From Gentiana macrophylla (Eukaryota > Streptophyta > Magnoliopsida > Gentianales > Gentianaceae): DNA of 64,000 nucleotides. Below, piece after piece: positions 22,367 through 33,286 of the stretch; positions within the stretch are counted from its first letter, which is position 1; every line of letters starts with the position of its first letter. The notes under the pieces are model-generated. The model saw only the letters and a program-made list of their open reading frames with translations. It was not told the DNA's origin and searched no databases. Both the position numbers and the translations under genes were made by a program. The stretch covers positions 56,694,583 through 56,758,582 of the forward strand of contig CM047808.1 in the NCBI GenBank assembly GCA_026214975.1, given 5' to 3'.

Positions 22367-23446
22367 CCTAGGCCTGCTGCTCCTTCAGAACATATTGATA
22401 AAAGATCTGCTACAAGATTTGCTGGACCTCAAAGGGCCGATTCTAAATTAGAAAAGAACAAGAAATATCCCAAGTAAAATAATGTGAAACCTAAGAATGT
22501 TAATCACTATGGAAGTAACTATATCAGGGGGAAAGACAGATTGTTCCATGTTGATGAGGATTGGCATATTCCTGCACCTGCTGCTAGAACAACAAAATAT
22601 AACCAAGATGCTAAGGCTAGACCTCAGCAGAGAACTCAATAGACATCAACCGAGGACTCAACAGTGATATCAGTAGAGACCTCAACACAAAGTTGTTCCT
22701 AACAAACAACAGAACAATTGTTATGTTGTTTCGTCTAACAACAGACACCAAAATGCACAATATTATGCACCAAAAGGCCAGAAACCATATAAAGAGATCA
22801 TAACTTGCTGAGAAGACATATGGGGTTGTGAGCTTCATATATGAAAAGAAGTGAAATTATGTAAACAAACGATCAATGTGATATGGTCCAAGGGTTGTAC
22901 TCACCACTGACCACCATGGACCCAAACAAGTTTGGGTACCTAAAAAAGATTAATTTGTTTTGCAGGGTGTATGGTCCATTGATTGTGAGTGCTCAAGATG
23001 CATGATAGGATAAACACTGTGTGGAAGATTTCTTTGCCAAGGATACCTAAGGTCCACTTTGGAGGCAAAGATAAGCATGGACACATAATAGGCTATGGTT
23101 TTATCGAAAAATGGACTAAGAATCAAGAATGTTGCTTATGTTGAAGGATTACAAGACATTCTTCTCAGCAGAAGTCAAATATGTCATATGGGTTACAAAG
23201 TAACTTTCGAGAAAAGGATACTGCATCGTGGAGTATAATATTACACACCAGGTTGTTCTTTCTGGAAGAAGAGATGAAAATATGTATTTAGTGGATTGGT
23301 CAAGTGCTGTACCGGAGACTTGCTTGCTGGTGCATACCAAATCAGCAGTCAGCTGTCTATGGCACAAGAGGTTGAGTCATCTGAAATTTGATGATATCAA
23401 CTTGTTGGCAAAGAAATAATACATTTGTGATGCTTATCAAAAAGGT
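22367..23446 (+). pseudogene. copia-alpha gag tail, protease and pre-integrase remnants
   Basis: After the solo LTR the gag frame continues to a stop at 22474-22476 with a Lys/Arg-rich end. Near 22920 the text DPNKFGYLKK corresponds to the GPxxxWVPK stretch before protease. Near 22980 WSIDCECSRCMIG stands where the family has a DSG protease site followed by CSRHMTG, so the catalytic motif is altered. The frame at 23228-23419 is the gag-pre-integrase domain (PF13976) with LWHKRLSHLKFDDINLLAK, keeping its zinc-binding His pair. The stretch 22477-22915 is full of stops. The copy ends where copia-beta begins. Confidence 0.75.
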
Positions 23447-24824
23447 TGTTGGTCCCATGCAAGGGTAAAATATAGTCAGAGGGGGGCTGAATGACTGTAT
23501 TGTGAGTTTAAAAAAATTAAACCTCAGGAGTTGCTTTCTGATGAATAGCTTCTATGCAGCGGAATATTAAAACCCTTCTTAAACCGTATTTTAAAACTAT
23601 TTAAGCAATCACAGACATATAAATAAAGAACTGAAAGTAAACGTAAAAGGTAAATGCCGTAAGTAAATAACACAAAGTTTATTGTGGTTCAGGGTGGTGT
23701 AATCCCTTAGTCCACTCTTCTCCTATGATTATTAGAGGAATTCACTCTTGTATTTCACCAAATACAATAGTATGATTGTCCTTGGTTACACAAGCTTCAC
23801 AATCTCAAGACTATTACTCCCTAGCTACAAAAGCTTCAGTGACTCAGTCTTCAACACTGCTCTTTGAGAACAAATCCTTCAGCAACTATCACGAAAAGTT
23901 GAAATTCCTTCTCAGACGATCTGATTTAATTGCTTTAGTTGGATTTGAATTGGATTCACAATGGCTTGATCAGACTCATTTCTTTATATAGATTAGATGC
24001 TCTGTTTTATGCGTTTGATCATCTAGCTATGTCTTTCTAAGTTCAGAAAGAAGGTTTGTGAAATTGACAGAATTTTAGCACTTAAAGTTCTTGATCATTT
24101 TCTTCATTGAAATTCTATTATTTCTATCTTTCTATCAATGCATTCTATTTATAGCCTTGATTTCGTTTGATTTGAAATTTTGTCCATTGGATAATAAATG
24201 TAGAGATTAATCCTTGATTCTTTCTTGATTTCATTCTCCTTGATTACAGTGATCCGGATTTTCTTCAAATGTTCCTCATAAAATCCGTACTTGATTGATT
24301 CTGCATTAATTGTTTGATTTCCTTATTTTCCACGTTCTGAATCAATTATAGACAGTATACTTGAATTGGCTGTTGCTTAGCCAGTCCAGTGACTCATTTA
24401 CTTATATGATGGTCACTGGGCTAATATAGGCTACTATCAGTCTGCTGCTTCATTTCTACTTTTACTGACTTGCTGATACAGATGCAGCTGATAGATCTTT
24501 ACTTCACTTATCCTCGTTTTGTGTGAGATCTTTACTTGTAGAATGTATCTTAGACTTATCCAAGGTCATCACATACTTCCCTGGATATAAGTCAGTCCAT
24601 TAGTCTTCACTTTAATCTGCTGGTACTTGACTGTCTTCACTTAGCTGATCTTCTATCCTTCAATTCTTTGAGCCATCCTACCAGTCTAATATAATGCTTG
24701 TCTGACTGAACATATACAACATTCATACTCTAAGTAATGTCTTATACATATATTTATAACTTTATTTAGGCTTGCTATAATAGCTAGTATGGCCATCATC
24801 AAAACAAATAAAATGTTCCTAACA
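23447..24824 (-). repeat. copia-beta LTR 1 (3' LTR of unit 1)
   Basis: 1378 bp from TGTTGGTCCC to GTTCCTAACA, followed by a polypurine tract for a minus-strand element. The TATA box is at 24145-24154 (CTATAAATAG, minus). It aligns throughout with LTR 2 at 45574-46955, with moderate divergence by eye. Confidence 0.9.
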
Positions 24825-24840
24825 ATTTCCCCATTTTTTA
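24825..24840 (-). other. copia-beta polypurine tract, unit 1
   Basis: TAAAAAATGGGGAAAT on the element strand, directly beside the 3' LTR. Confidence 0.75.
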
Positions 24841-24961
24841 TGATGCCAAACCTCAAAAGTCTGAACATAAGTAAACATTTTCATATGATAAAAAGAAACT
24901 CAGAAATTTTATTCATCCATAAAGGGAAAAGCGTTGTTCAAAAGAATAAACATATTACAAT

Positions 24962-26824
24962 CTACTCTTTAAGGCCTAGAGCTTTCAAGCCTAGAGCTTT
25001 ACCAATACCTTTCCCTTTTTTGGTAGCATCATGTTTTTCTGCCAGAATCTTGTTTGTGGCCTCAGACACTGTAATTATGGTGTCTAGTTGCTTCATAGCA
25101 TGATTTAGAGTGCTGTCAATTGTCTGAATTTGTTGATAATGAGTGTCTAAGATCTCAACAATGGGATTCATCATTTCATCAAATGCAGTTCCAAGATGAG
25201 TCTGCTCTGTATGAACATGCTGGGAAATTTTTGAGTTCAATTGAGATAGCAGACCCCCCTTCTTCTCATTTATTTCATTTTGCAGCTCAATATGGATCAA
25301 TAGAGCCTCAATCTTCTGATTCAGTGAAGAGCTTGCATTTCTCATAGTTTCTTTGAGATTTTCCAGGCTTGGACCTATTCTCTCCATGTCAACAATCAGG
25401 GTACCAATGTCCAGATGAAAGGTTCTGTCTGGAAGATCAGTGGTAGCATTTACTATGCTGGTGGATATGCATTAGCAAGATCTTCCTCAGCTTCTTCTTC
25501 TTCTTCTTCTTCTTTTTAATCTCCATGTCAGAGTTTGGATCTTCATGTACTTGAAATCCTTGAGGGGATTTTTCATCACCTTCTTCTGCCACTTCTTCAA
25601 ATTCTTAAGTGGCCATTCCCCTTTGCTCTGTGCTGGGGATTCTTCTTGATGTGCCTACAACACATGTGTCAGCTGGTGGAGTTCCTTCAGTTTATCCACT
25701 TAATTGTTGCTCTTCTGCTGTTTCACTCATTTGACCGGCAGTGACAGATTGTTATTAGATTGTTCATTTTCTTCATGACCATCAGATTAATGATCATCAG
25801 CTTCCTTTTCTTCCTATTCAGGTGTTGGAAGAACATCTTCATCATCATCTTCATCTTATTCATCCTCACTTATCACCAATCATGCTTACTCATTACTTGT
25901 CAAAATCCTGAGTTGAGCTCCTTTAGTTTGAGATGTGGTTCTTCTTTTGAACCAAGAACTGCTGCTCTCAGGGTGCTTTCTTTTCTACCCTGCTGGTGTC
26001 TACAACTTCCTTTACTTCTTGAAATTAGTGAAAATCACCTTTGACTTGTGTGGTTTGAGTTGTTTCATTGGTTTGACCGTCATGCAGTCTAGTAGCTATT
26101 GAAGGGGAATTCCATAGGACTTTTTCTGCCAGAAAATACCAAGCTTTTCTGATCACTTTTTCTCACCTAGGGCTGCTGCATCAATTTATGCCAATATTTG
26201 CTCATTGATTCTATTGAAGATTTAAGTTGCTCAATTGAATTCCAGACCTTGGTAAACAATGGCCATCAATTTTATTCTAACCTCGGTCATCCCATGTAGT
26301 GGCCCAAGCTTCCCTAGTATGCACTTGATGATTAATAGACCAAATTCCTCAAAAGGCTTCTTGAGGTCAGATCTGTTGCATTTGTATCTTTTGTTCTTCG
26401 ATGTGGAACGTTTCCCAATTTCTAGCCAGAAAGCGTCAGTATCCATATAGATGTCTTTCACATTCGCAGAGCCTGTTGATGACAACCCAAGAAAGCGATT
26501 GATCATTTTCGTTGTAGTGGTCAGCTCCTTTTCTTTTATGGTGGTGAGGATTTTATCACGGGTGGAATCACCATCGTCTGAAGTGTGGCCAGCCTCAAAT
26601 CTTGCATTTTTCAAAAAGGCAACCAGATTTTCATGACAAAGTCCTTTGATTGGAGGGTTAAGAAAAGTCATTAACCCTAAATTGATACATCCATCTGCCA
26701 AACGCTGTGCCTGAGGGTCATCATTGCACATAGCAAGATAGTGTGCGGGTATGAAGAATGACCCGGTGACAATTGATTTCTCATAGTTCTGTGCAGATTT
26801 TGTGTTTGAGGAATATGAAGACAT
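24962..26824 (-). pseudogene. copia-beta envelope-like extra frame, copy 1
   Basis: This lies after RNase H and before the 3' LTR, the place of the env-like frame of Sireviruses. The N-terminal part (26824-26231, 197 codons) starts MSSYSSNTKS and has LVAFLKNARFE, MINRFLGLSS and LIIKCILGKLGPLHG. These spacings recall the 'putative plant transposon protein' domain (PF20167). A central acidic linker with many stops follows (about 26230-25400), containing a GAA/TTC run at 25490-25520. The C-terminal part (25387-24962, 141 codons) is a predicted coiled coil with heptad-like Leu/Ile spacing and a Lys-rich end. No clear signal peptide or membrane segment is seen, so a true envelope role is doubtful. 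Copy 2 is at 47102-48938. Confidence 0.65.
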
Positions 26825-27419
26825 TTCTTAAGACTTTAAGAGTAAAAAGCTTTGAATTTTCTGGAAAATAATTTCTGAGATGCAAAGAGGGCGTAAAGAA
26901 TTTGTGAAAATGTATAAGTGTGGTTTATATAGCCAAACACTTTCAGTGTGAAAAGGGTTTTGAATATGGAAGGATTTGGTGGAGTAATGGTGTGATTTTG
27001 TGTAAGAGAAATCGCGGTTTTTGAGTGAAGTGTGAGATTGGATTGACGCAAGTAATGATGAATCTCGGGAATCGAGGCGTTGCCGTCATTCCATCAATTT
27101 AAAATGTATTCCCCATGATTTTATAAAATAAAATACACATGTGTAATCTTCCCAAATTAATAAATAAATCCTCTGATTATCCACATGTGTAAAGGATTTA
27201 TTCATTTCACACTTCTTTGATAATTATACTTCACTGGTGGAGTGATGAGCTGAGTATGCTGATTACTCTGCCGATCTTTCACAGATCTGCTTCATCAAAA
27301 CTGTTCCTAACAACCAGTGAAGTGAACTTCACTGGTACCTGTGCCTTACCTACCAAGTGAGCACACTCAAAATGGCAAAGGTTAAGTCAGCTGGTGAAGT
27401 CACTAAGCTGGTTTCTCCA
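26825..27419 (-). other. copia-beta spacer between RNase H and envelope-like frame
   Basis: About 600 bases with only a short frame (27051-26836) that has no domain. The same spacer occurs at 48939-49499, where E3 and E4 are inserted. It may hold signals for expression of the downstream frame, but nothing specific is visible. Confidence 0.45.
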
Positions 27420-27695
27420 GTTCGGTGCTCAAAATACTTAGTCAATTCAATCATTCCTAACTCACGACTGAGTGTCTTTGTGAATATATCGGAAAATTGA
27501 TCTTTAATAGATATGTACTTCAGAGTTACATCTCATTTTTCAACATGATCTCTTATGAAATGATGTCTTACATCAATAGGATTTGTTCTTGAGTGAAGTA
27601 CTGGATTCCATGTTATTGATATTGCACTGGTGTTGTCACACATGTTTGTAATTGTCTTTACTTCTAATCCATTGTCTCTTAGATGTTGTCTAATC
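27420..27695 (-). pseudogene. copia-beta RNase H, C-terminal part, unit 1
   Basis: Minus-strand sequence with WIRQHLRDNGLEV, MCDNTSAISI and HIDVRHHFIRDHVEK-type text (here NPIDVRHHFIRDHVEK), the end of copia RNase H. It is cut at CATAG by the Tat LTR and continues on the other side at 28325. Confidence 0.85.
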
Positions 27696-27700
27696 CATAG

Positions 27701-28319
27701 TGATAGGTCGACTCCCCTACCGAGCCAAAGACCCTTATCCGGGTCAGCTGAAGCCCGAGGATTAGAGTTAGGGCGGCAGTCTGAGAGGTCATACACGGCC
27801 AAGTCAATGATCTGACGGAAGGCTAAGCCAACCACCATGCAGGGCCTAGTCGGCAATCCCACAACCAGAATGATCGATTCAGATTTAAGGCACACTCAAT
27901 CTTTAGACTGCGGGACCCGCTAAAGAGCACCCCAACCTCTTTAGAGGTGGACTGACTGAGGAGCCAACCGACTGAGGTACAACGCAAGCTCACGGGTCAC
28001 GCCGCCATCACCCTATAGCGGCCCGACCAATCACCACAGATTTAGTTGTACTATGTTCTTAGTTGTAGATATGTTGAACTTAGTTGGTTCCCACCCTATA
28101 AATAGTGCTCCAAATGTAATCAGACGAAGAAGCAGCTAATTTATAAAAGAAGGCCAACTCTGCCAAATTCTCCACTCTCTTACTGTTGCATTGCACCACC
28201 ACCTTTCTAATCACTGAGCACATAGAACCACCTCTCACCACCACGTTTACGACATAGTTACAGCCAGATATACGCCACCAAAGAACCGCTGAACACCTAT
28301 GATAATTTCGATGTTATCA
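27701..28319 (+). repeat. Solo LTR of the Tat-like family, CATAG duplication
   Basis: A 619-bp LTR from TGATAGGTCG to GATGTTATCA. It is flanked by a perfect CATAG duplication (27696-27700 and 28320-28324) within copia-beta RNase H. Copia sequence continues on both sides, so this is a solo LTR and not the 5' LTR of the Tat element that begins at 28541. The TATA box is at 28097-28105. It is clearly diverged from the Tat 3' LTR at 40779-41399. Confidence 0.9.
28097..28105 (+). promoter_or_regulatory. TATA box in the Tat solo LTR
   Basis: TATAAATAG after a C-rich ACCC. The matching place in the 3' LTR is TATAATTAG at 41177-41185. Confidence 0.6.
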
Positions 28320-28324
28320 CATAG

Positions 28325-28540
28325 TACTTGTGCATAATAGCTACTTGCTGCTATATATTCTACCTCTGATGTTTAAGTAGATATTGAATTCTTCATTTTA
28401 CTGGACAAAGATACTAGTTTTCTGCCGAGCATCTGACAAGTCCCTGAAGTGCTTTTTTTTTGTCAATTTTGCATCCAGCATAATTTGAATCTGAGTAAGA
28501 TATCAACTTGAATCTACAATCTTTTGGTTACCAAATTCCC
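28325..28540 (-). pseudogene. copia-beta RNase H fragment ending at a breakpoint
   Basis: Minus-strand text with ISYSDSNYAGCKID and EVEYIAAS, the upstream half of RNase H. It is homologous to 41405-41625, with about one difference in ten bases. It ends abruptly at about 28540, where Tat polymerase sequence begins on the other strand. Confidence 0.82.
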
Positions 28541-28602
28541 AACTTCGGAGCCCACACGGACCGGTCATGTTTGGGGAAAGGCGACAGGGGAAACTTCGAA
28601 GC

Positions 28603-29170
28603 ATTAGGAGAAACAACGGGTGACCCCTGAAAGAGTTCCGAGGGTGGAGCTCGGAAAGTTTCTCCAGGCCGGAATCATCAGGGAACTGCAGTACCCCACA
28701 TGGCTGGCAAATGTCGTGACGGTAAAGAGGCAGAATGGGAAATGGCATATGTGCATCGACTTCACTGACATGAACAAGGCTTGTCCTAAAGACCCATACG
28801 ACTTACCGTGAATCAACGGAATGGTCAATAGAATCACGGGTTTTCAAAAGTTAAGCTTCCTAGACGCGTATTCTGGCTATCACCAGGTTAGAATGGCAGA
28901 TGAAGAAAAGGATATGACCGTATTCAAGCCGCATGAGGCATGTACTACTATCAGATGATGCCGTTCGGCCTAAAGAAGGCCGGATTGACCTATCAGAGGA
29001 TGGTCAACAAAGTTTTCATGGGTCAGATCGGGAGAAACATGGAAGCTTACATCGATGACATGGTCGTCAAATCCACTGGAGATGACCCAGTGAAGTGCAT
29101 CTTGGGGTTCATGGTCAACCAAAGAGGTATAGAGGCAAATCCAAAAAAATTCAAGACTTGGTGAATATGA
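28603..29170 (+). pseudogene. Tat reverse transcriptase, broken
   Basis: Frame 1 (to a stop at 28809-28811) has ERVPRVELGKFLQAGIIREL, WLANVVTVKRQNGKWHMCID and NKACPKDPYDLP. A second frame follows with KLSFLDAYSGYHQVRMADEE, keeping the first catalytic Asp. The third (28940-29164) has MMPFGLKKAGLTYQRMVNKVF and the intact YxDD active site AYIDDMVVKS. At least two frame changes or stops break it. Catalytic residues survive, so it decayed after being active. Confidence 0.88.
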
Positions 29171-29661
29171 ACGAACCCAAAACTGCTAAAGAGCTACAAA
29201 GGCTGAATGGGAGAATCATCGCTCTGGGTCGATTCATCTCTAAATCTGTTGACAGGTGTCTGCCATTTTTCAAAATCTTAAAGGGAAACAAGAAGTTGAG
29301 ATGGGATGAAGAATGTTCCAAATCGTTCGAGGAACTGAAGAGGTACTTGGCCTCCCCACCTCTCTTGGTTAGCCCAATGTTGGGAGACGAGTTGCAGCTG
29401 TATCTGGCGGCCTCAGATTGGCCTGTAGCCGCCGTTCTTGTCAAGGAGGATGGTACCCTCCAAAAACCCGTTTTCTATGTTTCAAAGGCTCTCAGTCCCG
29501 TTGAGAGTCACTCTTTCAATGCAAGAAAGTTAGCTTATTCGCTTGTTGTCGCTGCACGAAAACTAAGGGCTTACTTTTCGTCACAAACCATCGTAGTGCT
29601 CACCGACAGTCTGATGAGGCAACTACTGCACAAACCAGATCTCTCGAGCCGCTTTCTTTGA
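29095..29661 (+). pseudogene. Tat RT connection and RNase H
   Basis: A 188-codon frame with ELQRLNGRIIALGRFIS, FFKILKGNKKLRWDEECSKS, then the RNase H region: LYLAASDWPVAAVLVKE (the usual first Asp is shifted or changed in this reading), YVSKALSPVE, SFNARKLAYSLVVAARKLR and VLTDSLMRQLL. It overlaps the RT frame at a frameshift. Confidence 0.85.
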
Positions 29662-29749
29662 TGGGCTATTAAATTAACCATTTGATATCAAATATCAACC
29701 CAGGAAAGCGATAAAAGCGCAATCTCTGGCCGACTTTATAGTTGAGATG

Positions 29750-30185
29750 TGCTTCAACGAGGAACATCCAGCTGGGCAACCTAGTTCGCTGAACATTGAC
29801 GAAGTGAACACCCCAGCTCTGGCCGTGCCGAAATTGCTGAGTCACTGCTGGAAGATGTATGTCGACGAGAACGCTAGCCGAAATGGTTGTGGAGCAGGGA
29901 TCATACTCTTAGAGCTAGGGACATCCGATGAGATCGAGAAATCGTTGAGATTTAATTCACCGCTTCAAACAAGGCTTGGAGCTCGCCAAAGCCAAGAAAA
30001 TGGAAAATCTTGAAGTCTACTACGACTCCAAGGTGATTGTGTGCCAAATAAATGGCACGTTTGAGGCAAAGCATGAGACGCTTAAGAAATACCTTGATCT
30101 CATAAAGAGGATGGTAAAGAATTTATCATATTGCGAATTAAAAAACATTCCTTGAGAAAAAAGTTAGAGGGCAGACTATCTATCC
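29750..30185 (+). pseudogene. Tat second (archaeal-type) RNase H region
   Basis: The text WKMYVDENASRNGCGAGIIL lies after the main RNase H and before integrase, with a DENAS-type start like the DGSSN motif of the extra RNase H known in Tat elements. Downstream pieces (LEVYYDSKVIVCQINGTFE, KKYLDLIKRM) fit the rest of that domain in a second frame. Broken by a frameshift near 30000. Confidence 0.75.
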
Positions 30186-30188
30186 AAA

Positions 30189-31532
30189 TTGATAACAAAA
30201 GACGAATTCACCAATCCGGCGGTCATGTTCGATTACCTCGAAGAGCCACCCGTATGCAGAGCAGAAATTATGGACATTAATTTGACCATTCCATGTTGGA
30301 TATATGAGATCAAAGCATACATCGAAAATGGAACGCTGCCAGAGGATGCCAAAGAGGCTCAGGCTTTAAGGAAAAGAGCAGTGCGCTACATAGTCCTGAA
30401 CGGAATTCTGTATCGAAGGTCTTTTTCAAAACTGCTACAGCGCTGTGTCCGGTCTGAAGAGGTCCAAGGAATATTAACAGAGCTGCATAAGGGGTGTGCG
30501 GAGGCCACCCATCCAGCCGCACTGAGGCCCAAAAAGTTTTATTAGCAGGATACTACTTGCCAAAGCTAGCCGAAGGCTCTGAAAGGTACGCTAAAAGCTC
30601 TGACAAGTGCCAACGATTCACCAACATACCCAGGCTACCTTCAGTAGAACAGAGCATCTTTGTTTCCACATGGCCTTTCAACATGTGGGCAATCGACCTC
30701 GTCAATCCATTCAAAATAGGTCGATCAGGATGTGAGTATGTGGTACTTGCCATGGACTGCTTCAAAAATAGATTGAGGCAAAGGCGCTTGTAAAAATCTG
30801 TGCCAGAGATATAATATATTTCTTGTTAGATCAGGTCTGGAGACGATTTGGGGTACTCCGCACAATTGTATCCGGTCACGGGCCGCAGTTCACAGATGAG
30901 TTCATTGAATTTTGCACGGAACACAATGTCAAGCACTGGCACTCATCGGTATGCTACCCACGAGGATACGGTCCAGCGGAAAACGCCAACGAGCAAATGT
31001 TAAATGTGATGAAGAAAACTTTGGAAGAAAAGGCCAAGAAATTGGTGGGCTACCTGGCTGAGGCCCTATGGTCACTCCGAACGACCCAAAAAGTAACGAC
31101 CGGGGAGACGCCGTTCGCCCTAACATATGGATCGGAGGCCATGGCACATGTCGAAACGGCACTACCAAGTATAAGGGTCTCCTATTTTGACGAAGCCGAT
31201 AACATCGTCAATCGAAAAATTCGAGCTGGAGCTTGCAGAGGAAAAACACTTGAATGCCTGTGCGCAGTTGGTCAACTATAAACAGGCCGCAAAGAGGCAC
31301 CAAGACAAGCGAGTCCGTGATCACTCTTTCACAGTAGGAGTCTTTGTCCTGCGTAAAAGGCAGGTGACCGGCAAGAAAATAGACAAAGAGAATTTGGCCA
31401 TAATTGGGAAGGTCCTTGGCAAATTCCAGGATAATCAAGAAGGGGACGTGTATTTTTAAGTGTAACAAAGGGAACGAATTTAATCGACCCTGGCACGCCG
31501 GCAACCTGAAAGCGATACTAAATGTGAGCAAC
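30189..31532 (+). pseudogene. Tat integrase, broken
   Basis: In several frames. A linker comes first, with the H2C2 zinc domain remnant (ELHKGCAEATHP and KSSDKCQRF). The catalytic core has FNMWAIDLVNPFK with the first Asp. At the second Asp position the text is VSGHGPQF, so the usual SD is replaced by SG. ENANEQML keeps the third acidic region, followed by LWSLRTTQKVTTGETPF. The C-terminal part ends with PWHAGNLKAI, typical of Tat pol ends, at a stop near 31530. The lost Asp and the frameshifts make it inactive. Confidence 0.85.
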
Positions 31533-31838
31533 TAACTTTGTCATCATTTTTGTAAGGGCATTGAGCCAAATCGGTTACATTCAATAAATATTCATAATTA
31601 CAAAGATCAGTAGCTTAAATCAAACTCTATCTTTGGCAAAGAAAGGCTTGTCCGAAGCAAAAGAAAGGGGGAGCGAACCCAAAAATTTTCGCAAAAACCA
31701 TCCCGATCATGAATAGCGTGATCCCGCTAACAATAGGCAGTCCGCCCAATTCATTTACAACATCACCGAATTACAAAGAGGTGCAATGAAATAAAGTACA
31801 GGAATAGAAATCAAACCAACCAAAATAGAAAAAGTGGT
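31533..31838. other. Tat intergenic sequence between pol end and antisense frame 1
   Basis: About 300 bases without a gene. On the plus strand AATAAAT occurs near 31584. The antisense frame to the right ends at 31839. Confidence 0.4.
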
Positions 31839-32708
31839 TCATTGCAAAGGAAGAGTTTTTACAGGGCCTTGAATAAAAAAAATATCGCTACTCTGCTTCT
31901 CACACTTCGGCTTCAGGATGGGCGTAATATCTGTCCGTAGTGGGGCAGACTGGCATCCATGGCTCTGGATACACATATTGGAGATCATCCAAGCAAAGGG
32001 TAGGGACAGTGCATCGTCCATCATAGTGGCAAACTTAATCGCCTCATAATGGATCAAACGACCCTAGTTGATCGTCACCTCGAGCAGTATAATGGCGTAG
32101 AACAAACGCCTCAACATCAGTGACCTCATTACGATCGAGAAGACAGAAAACCCGAGTGTACAGTAAGAATTTCCACTCCCTCTCCCTCCGATCCAACATG
32201 TCTGCAGTCACATTCGTGCCATCCTCCCACTCGTTTTGAAGCAGAAACTGGAAGGCATCGAACCGAGTAGTGTAATAGTCGATCCCATCATTGAGGTTCC
32301 AAAAAGAGTCATAATCCTTAGCAGGGTCTAGAAGATCGTAGAACCTGTTGATGGCCGAGGTGGTGAACTCCACTGTCACTCCACAAACGGAAACTGTGGT
32401 GGTATGCTCAGCATGGCCGTTCTCCGACAAAGCAGAGTAAAACTCACGCACCAACGATAAGTTGTATTCCCCCACCGAGGTGGTGACGAAATTTTCCAGC
32501 CGTTGGCGGTGATGGAAGCCCGGTGGCCTAGCCCAACCCGTCTCAGGTTAAGCCTCCACTCTACTAGATGGCCATGATGGCGAAAGAAGGTCATAAAATT
32601 ACCCATGGCTACCGGTGAGGCAGTAAGCCGGAAGCAAACGGAGGGCTCTTCCACCTCATAGGGTTGAAAGGCTTTGGAGCCCTGGCTTGAGGATTCAGAT
32701 GAAGACAT
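31839..32708 (-). pseudogene. Tat antisense frame 1, plant transposon protein type
   Basis: Opposite in strand to pol. The start MSSSESSSQGSKAFQ is at 32708. The N-terminal stretch has TASPVAMGNFMTFF. A frameshift leads to GEYNLSLVREFYSALSENG and VTVEFTTSAINRFYDLLD. A second frame change near 32050 leads to LPFAWMISNMCIQSHG. These three signatures in order fit the 'putative plant transposon protein' domain (PF20167), whose function is unknown. A good TATA box lies about 110 bases upstream. Antisense extra frames are known in Tat elements such as Grande. A paralogue is at 33287-34075. Confidence 0.7.
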
Positions 32709-32819
32709 AGTAAATGAGTTTTCATAAGAGTTCCGAAAAGATGAAGGTGTTCCTCAGGAAAGACGGAAGAATTTTCAGAGAAATTATCGCAAGTGATGAA
32801 GAAGAAGAAGGCCTCCCCC

Positions 32820-32827
32820 TTTTTATA
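32820..32827 (-). promoter_or_regulatory. TATA box upstream of antisense frame 1
   Basis: The minus strand reads GTCTATAAAAAGGGGG across 32816-32830, a canonical plant TATA box. The start codon of the antisense frame is about 110 bases downstream. Confidence 0.65.
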
Positions 32828-33286
32828 GACCCGAAAGATGAAAAGGTTGGAAAACTAAAGGTCACATACATTCAAAATTGAATACAAGCCTTTATGTTAA
32901 TCGAGTTGACACCTCAAAATGTAGTCATAAATGCATCGGTTGGGTGAAGCAACATGAATGCGTCGGTTGAGCGAAGAGTTACGAAGCTTCACGATTCCTA
33001 AGAGCCCAAACCATTTCAATCGGGTCTGATAGAAATCGGCAGCTCCATTGAAAAGAGGGGCCATTGTCGGACACAATGAAGTTGGTGCTTTCACTCACGG
33101 TTATCTTTCATAAGTCCTACCTAAAAGCGCTCTCATCTCACTCGAAGACAGGGGCCGCAAATCAAATCATAAACTCATAAGCAAAATTGAGGCGAGTCAA
33201 AGCAGAAATGGAAATGATTTCATTATACAAAATGGGGCCGTGAAGGCCGATTCTTACAAGAATAAACAGAAAAATTAGATCTAAGG

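Larger units (their letters stand above)
18100..23446 (+). mobile_element. copia-alpha: old, broken Ty1/copia element
   Basis: Plus-strand element whose 5' LTR and primer site lie beyond host-A, outside the window. The 5' untranslated segment at 18100-18159 aligns with the same segment of the copia fragment at 35418-35498. Then come gag from 18160, a protease remnant near 22980 and the gag-pre-integrase domain ending near 23419. It is interrupted by a gypsy solo LTR (18199-19681) and a copia solo LTR (20690-22366), and it stops where copia-beta is inserted at 23447. Integrase, RT and the 3' LTR are not in the window. Many stops show long decay. Confidence 0.82.

Noticed and set aside
27701..28319. 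5' LTR of the Tat element
   Set aside because: Copia RNase H continues on its right side with a perfect target duplication, so it is a solo LTR. The Tat element starts later at a breakpoint.
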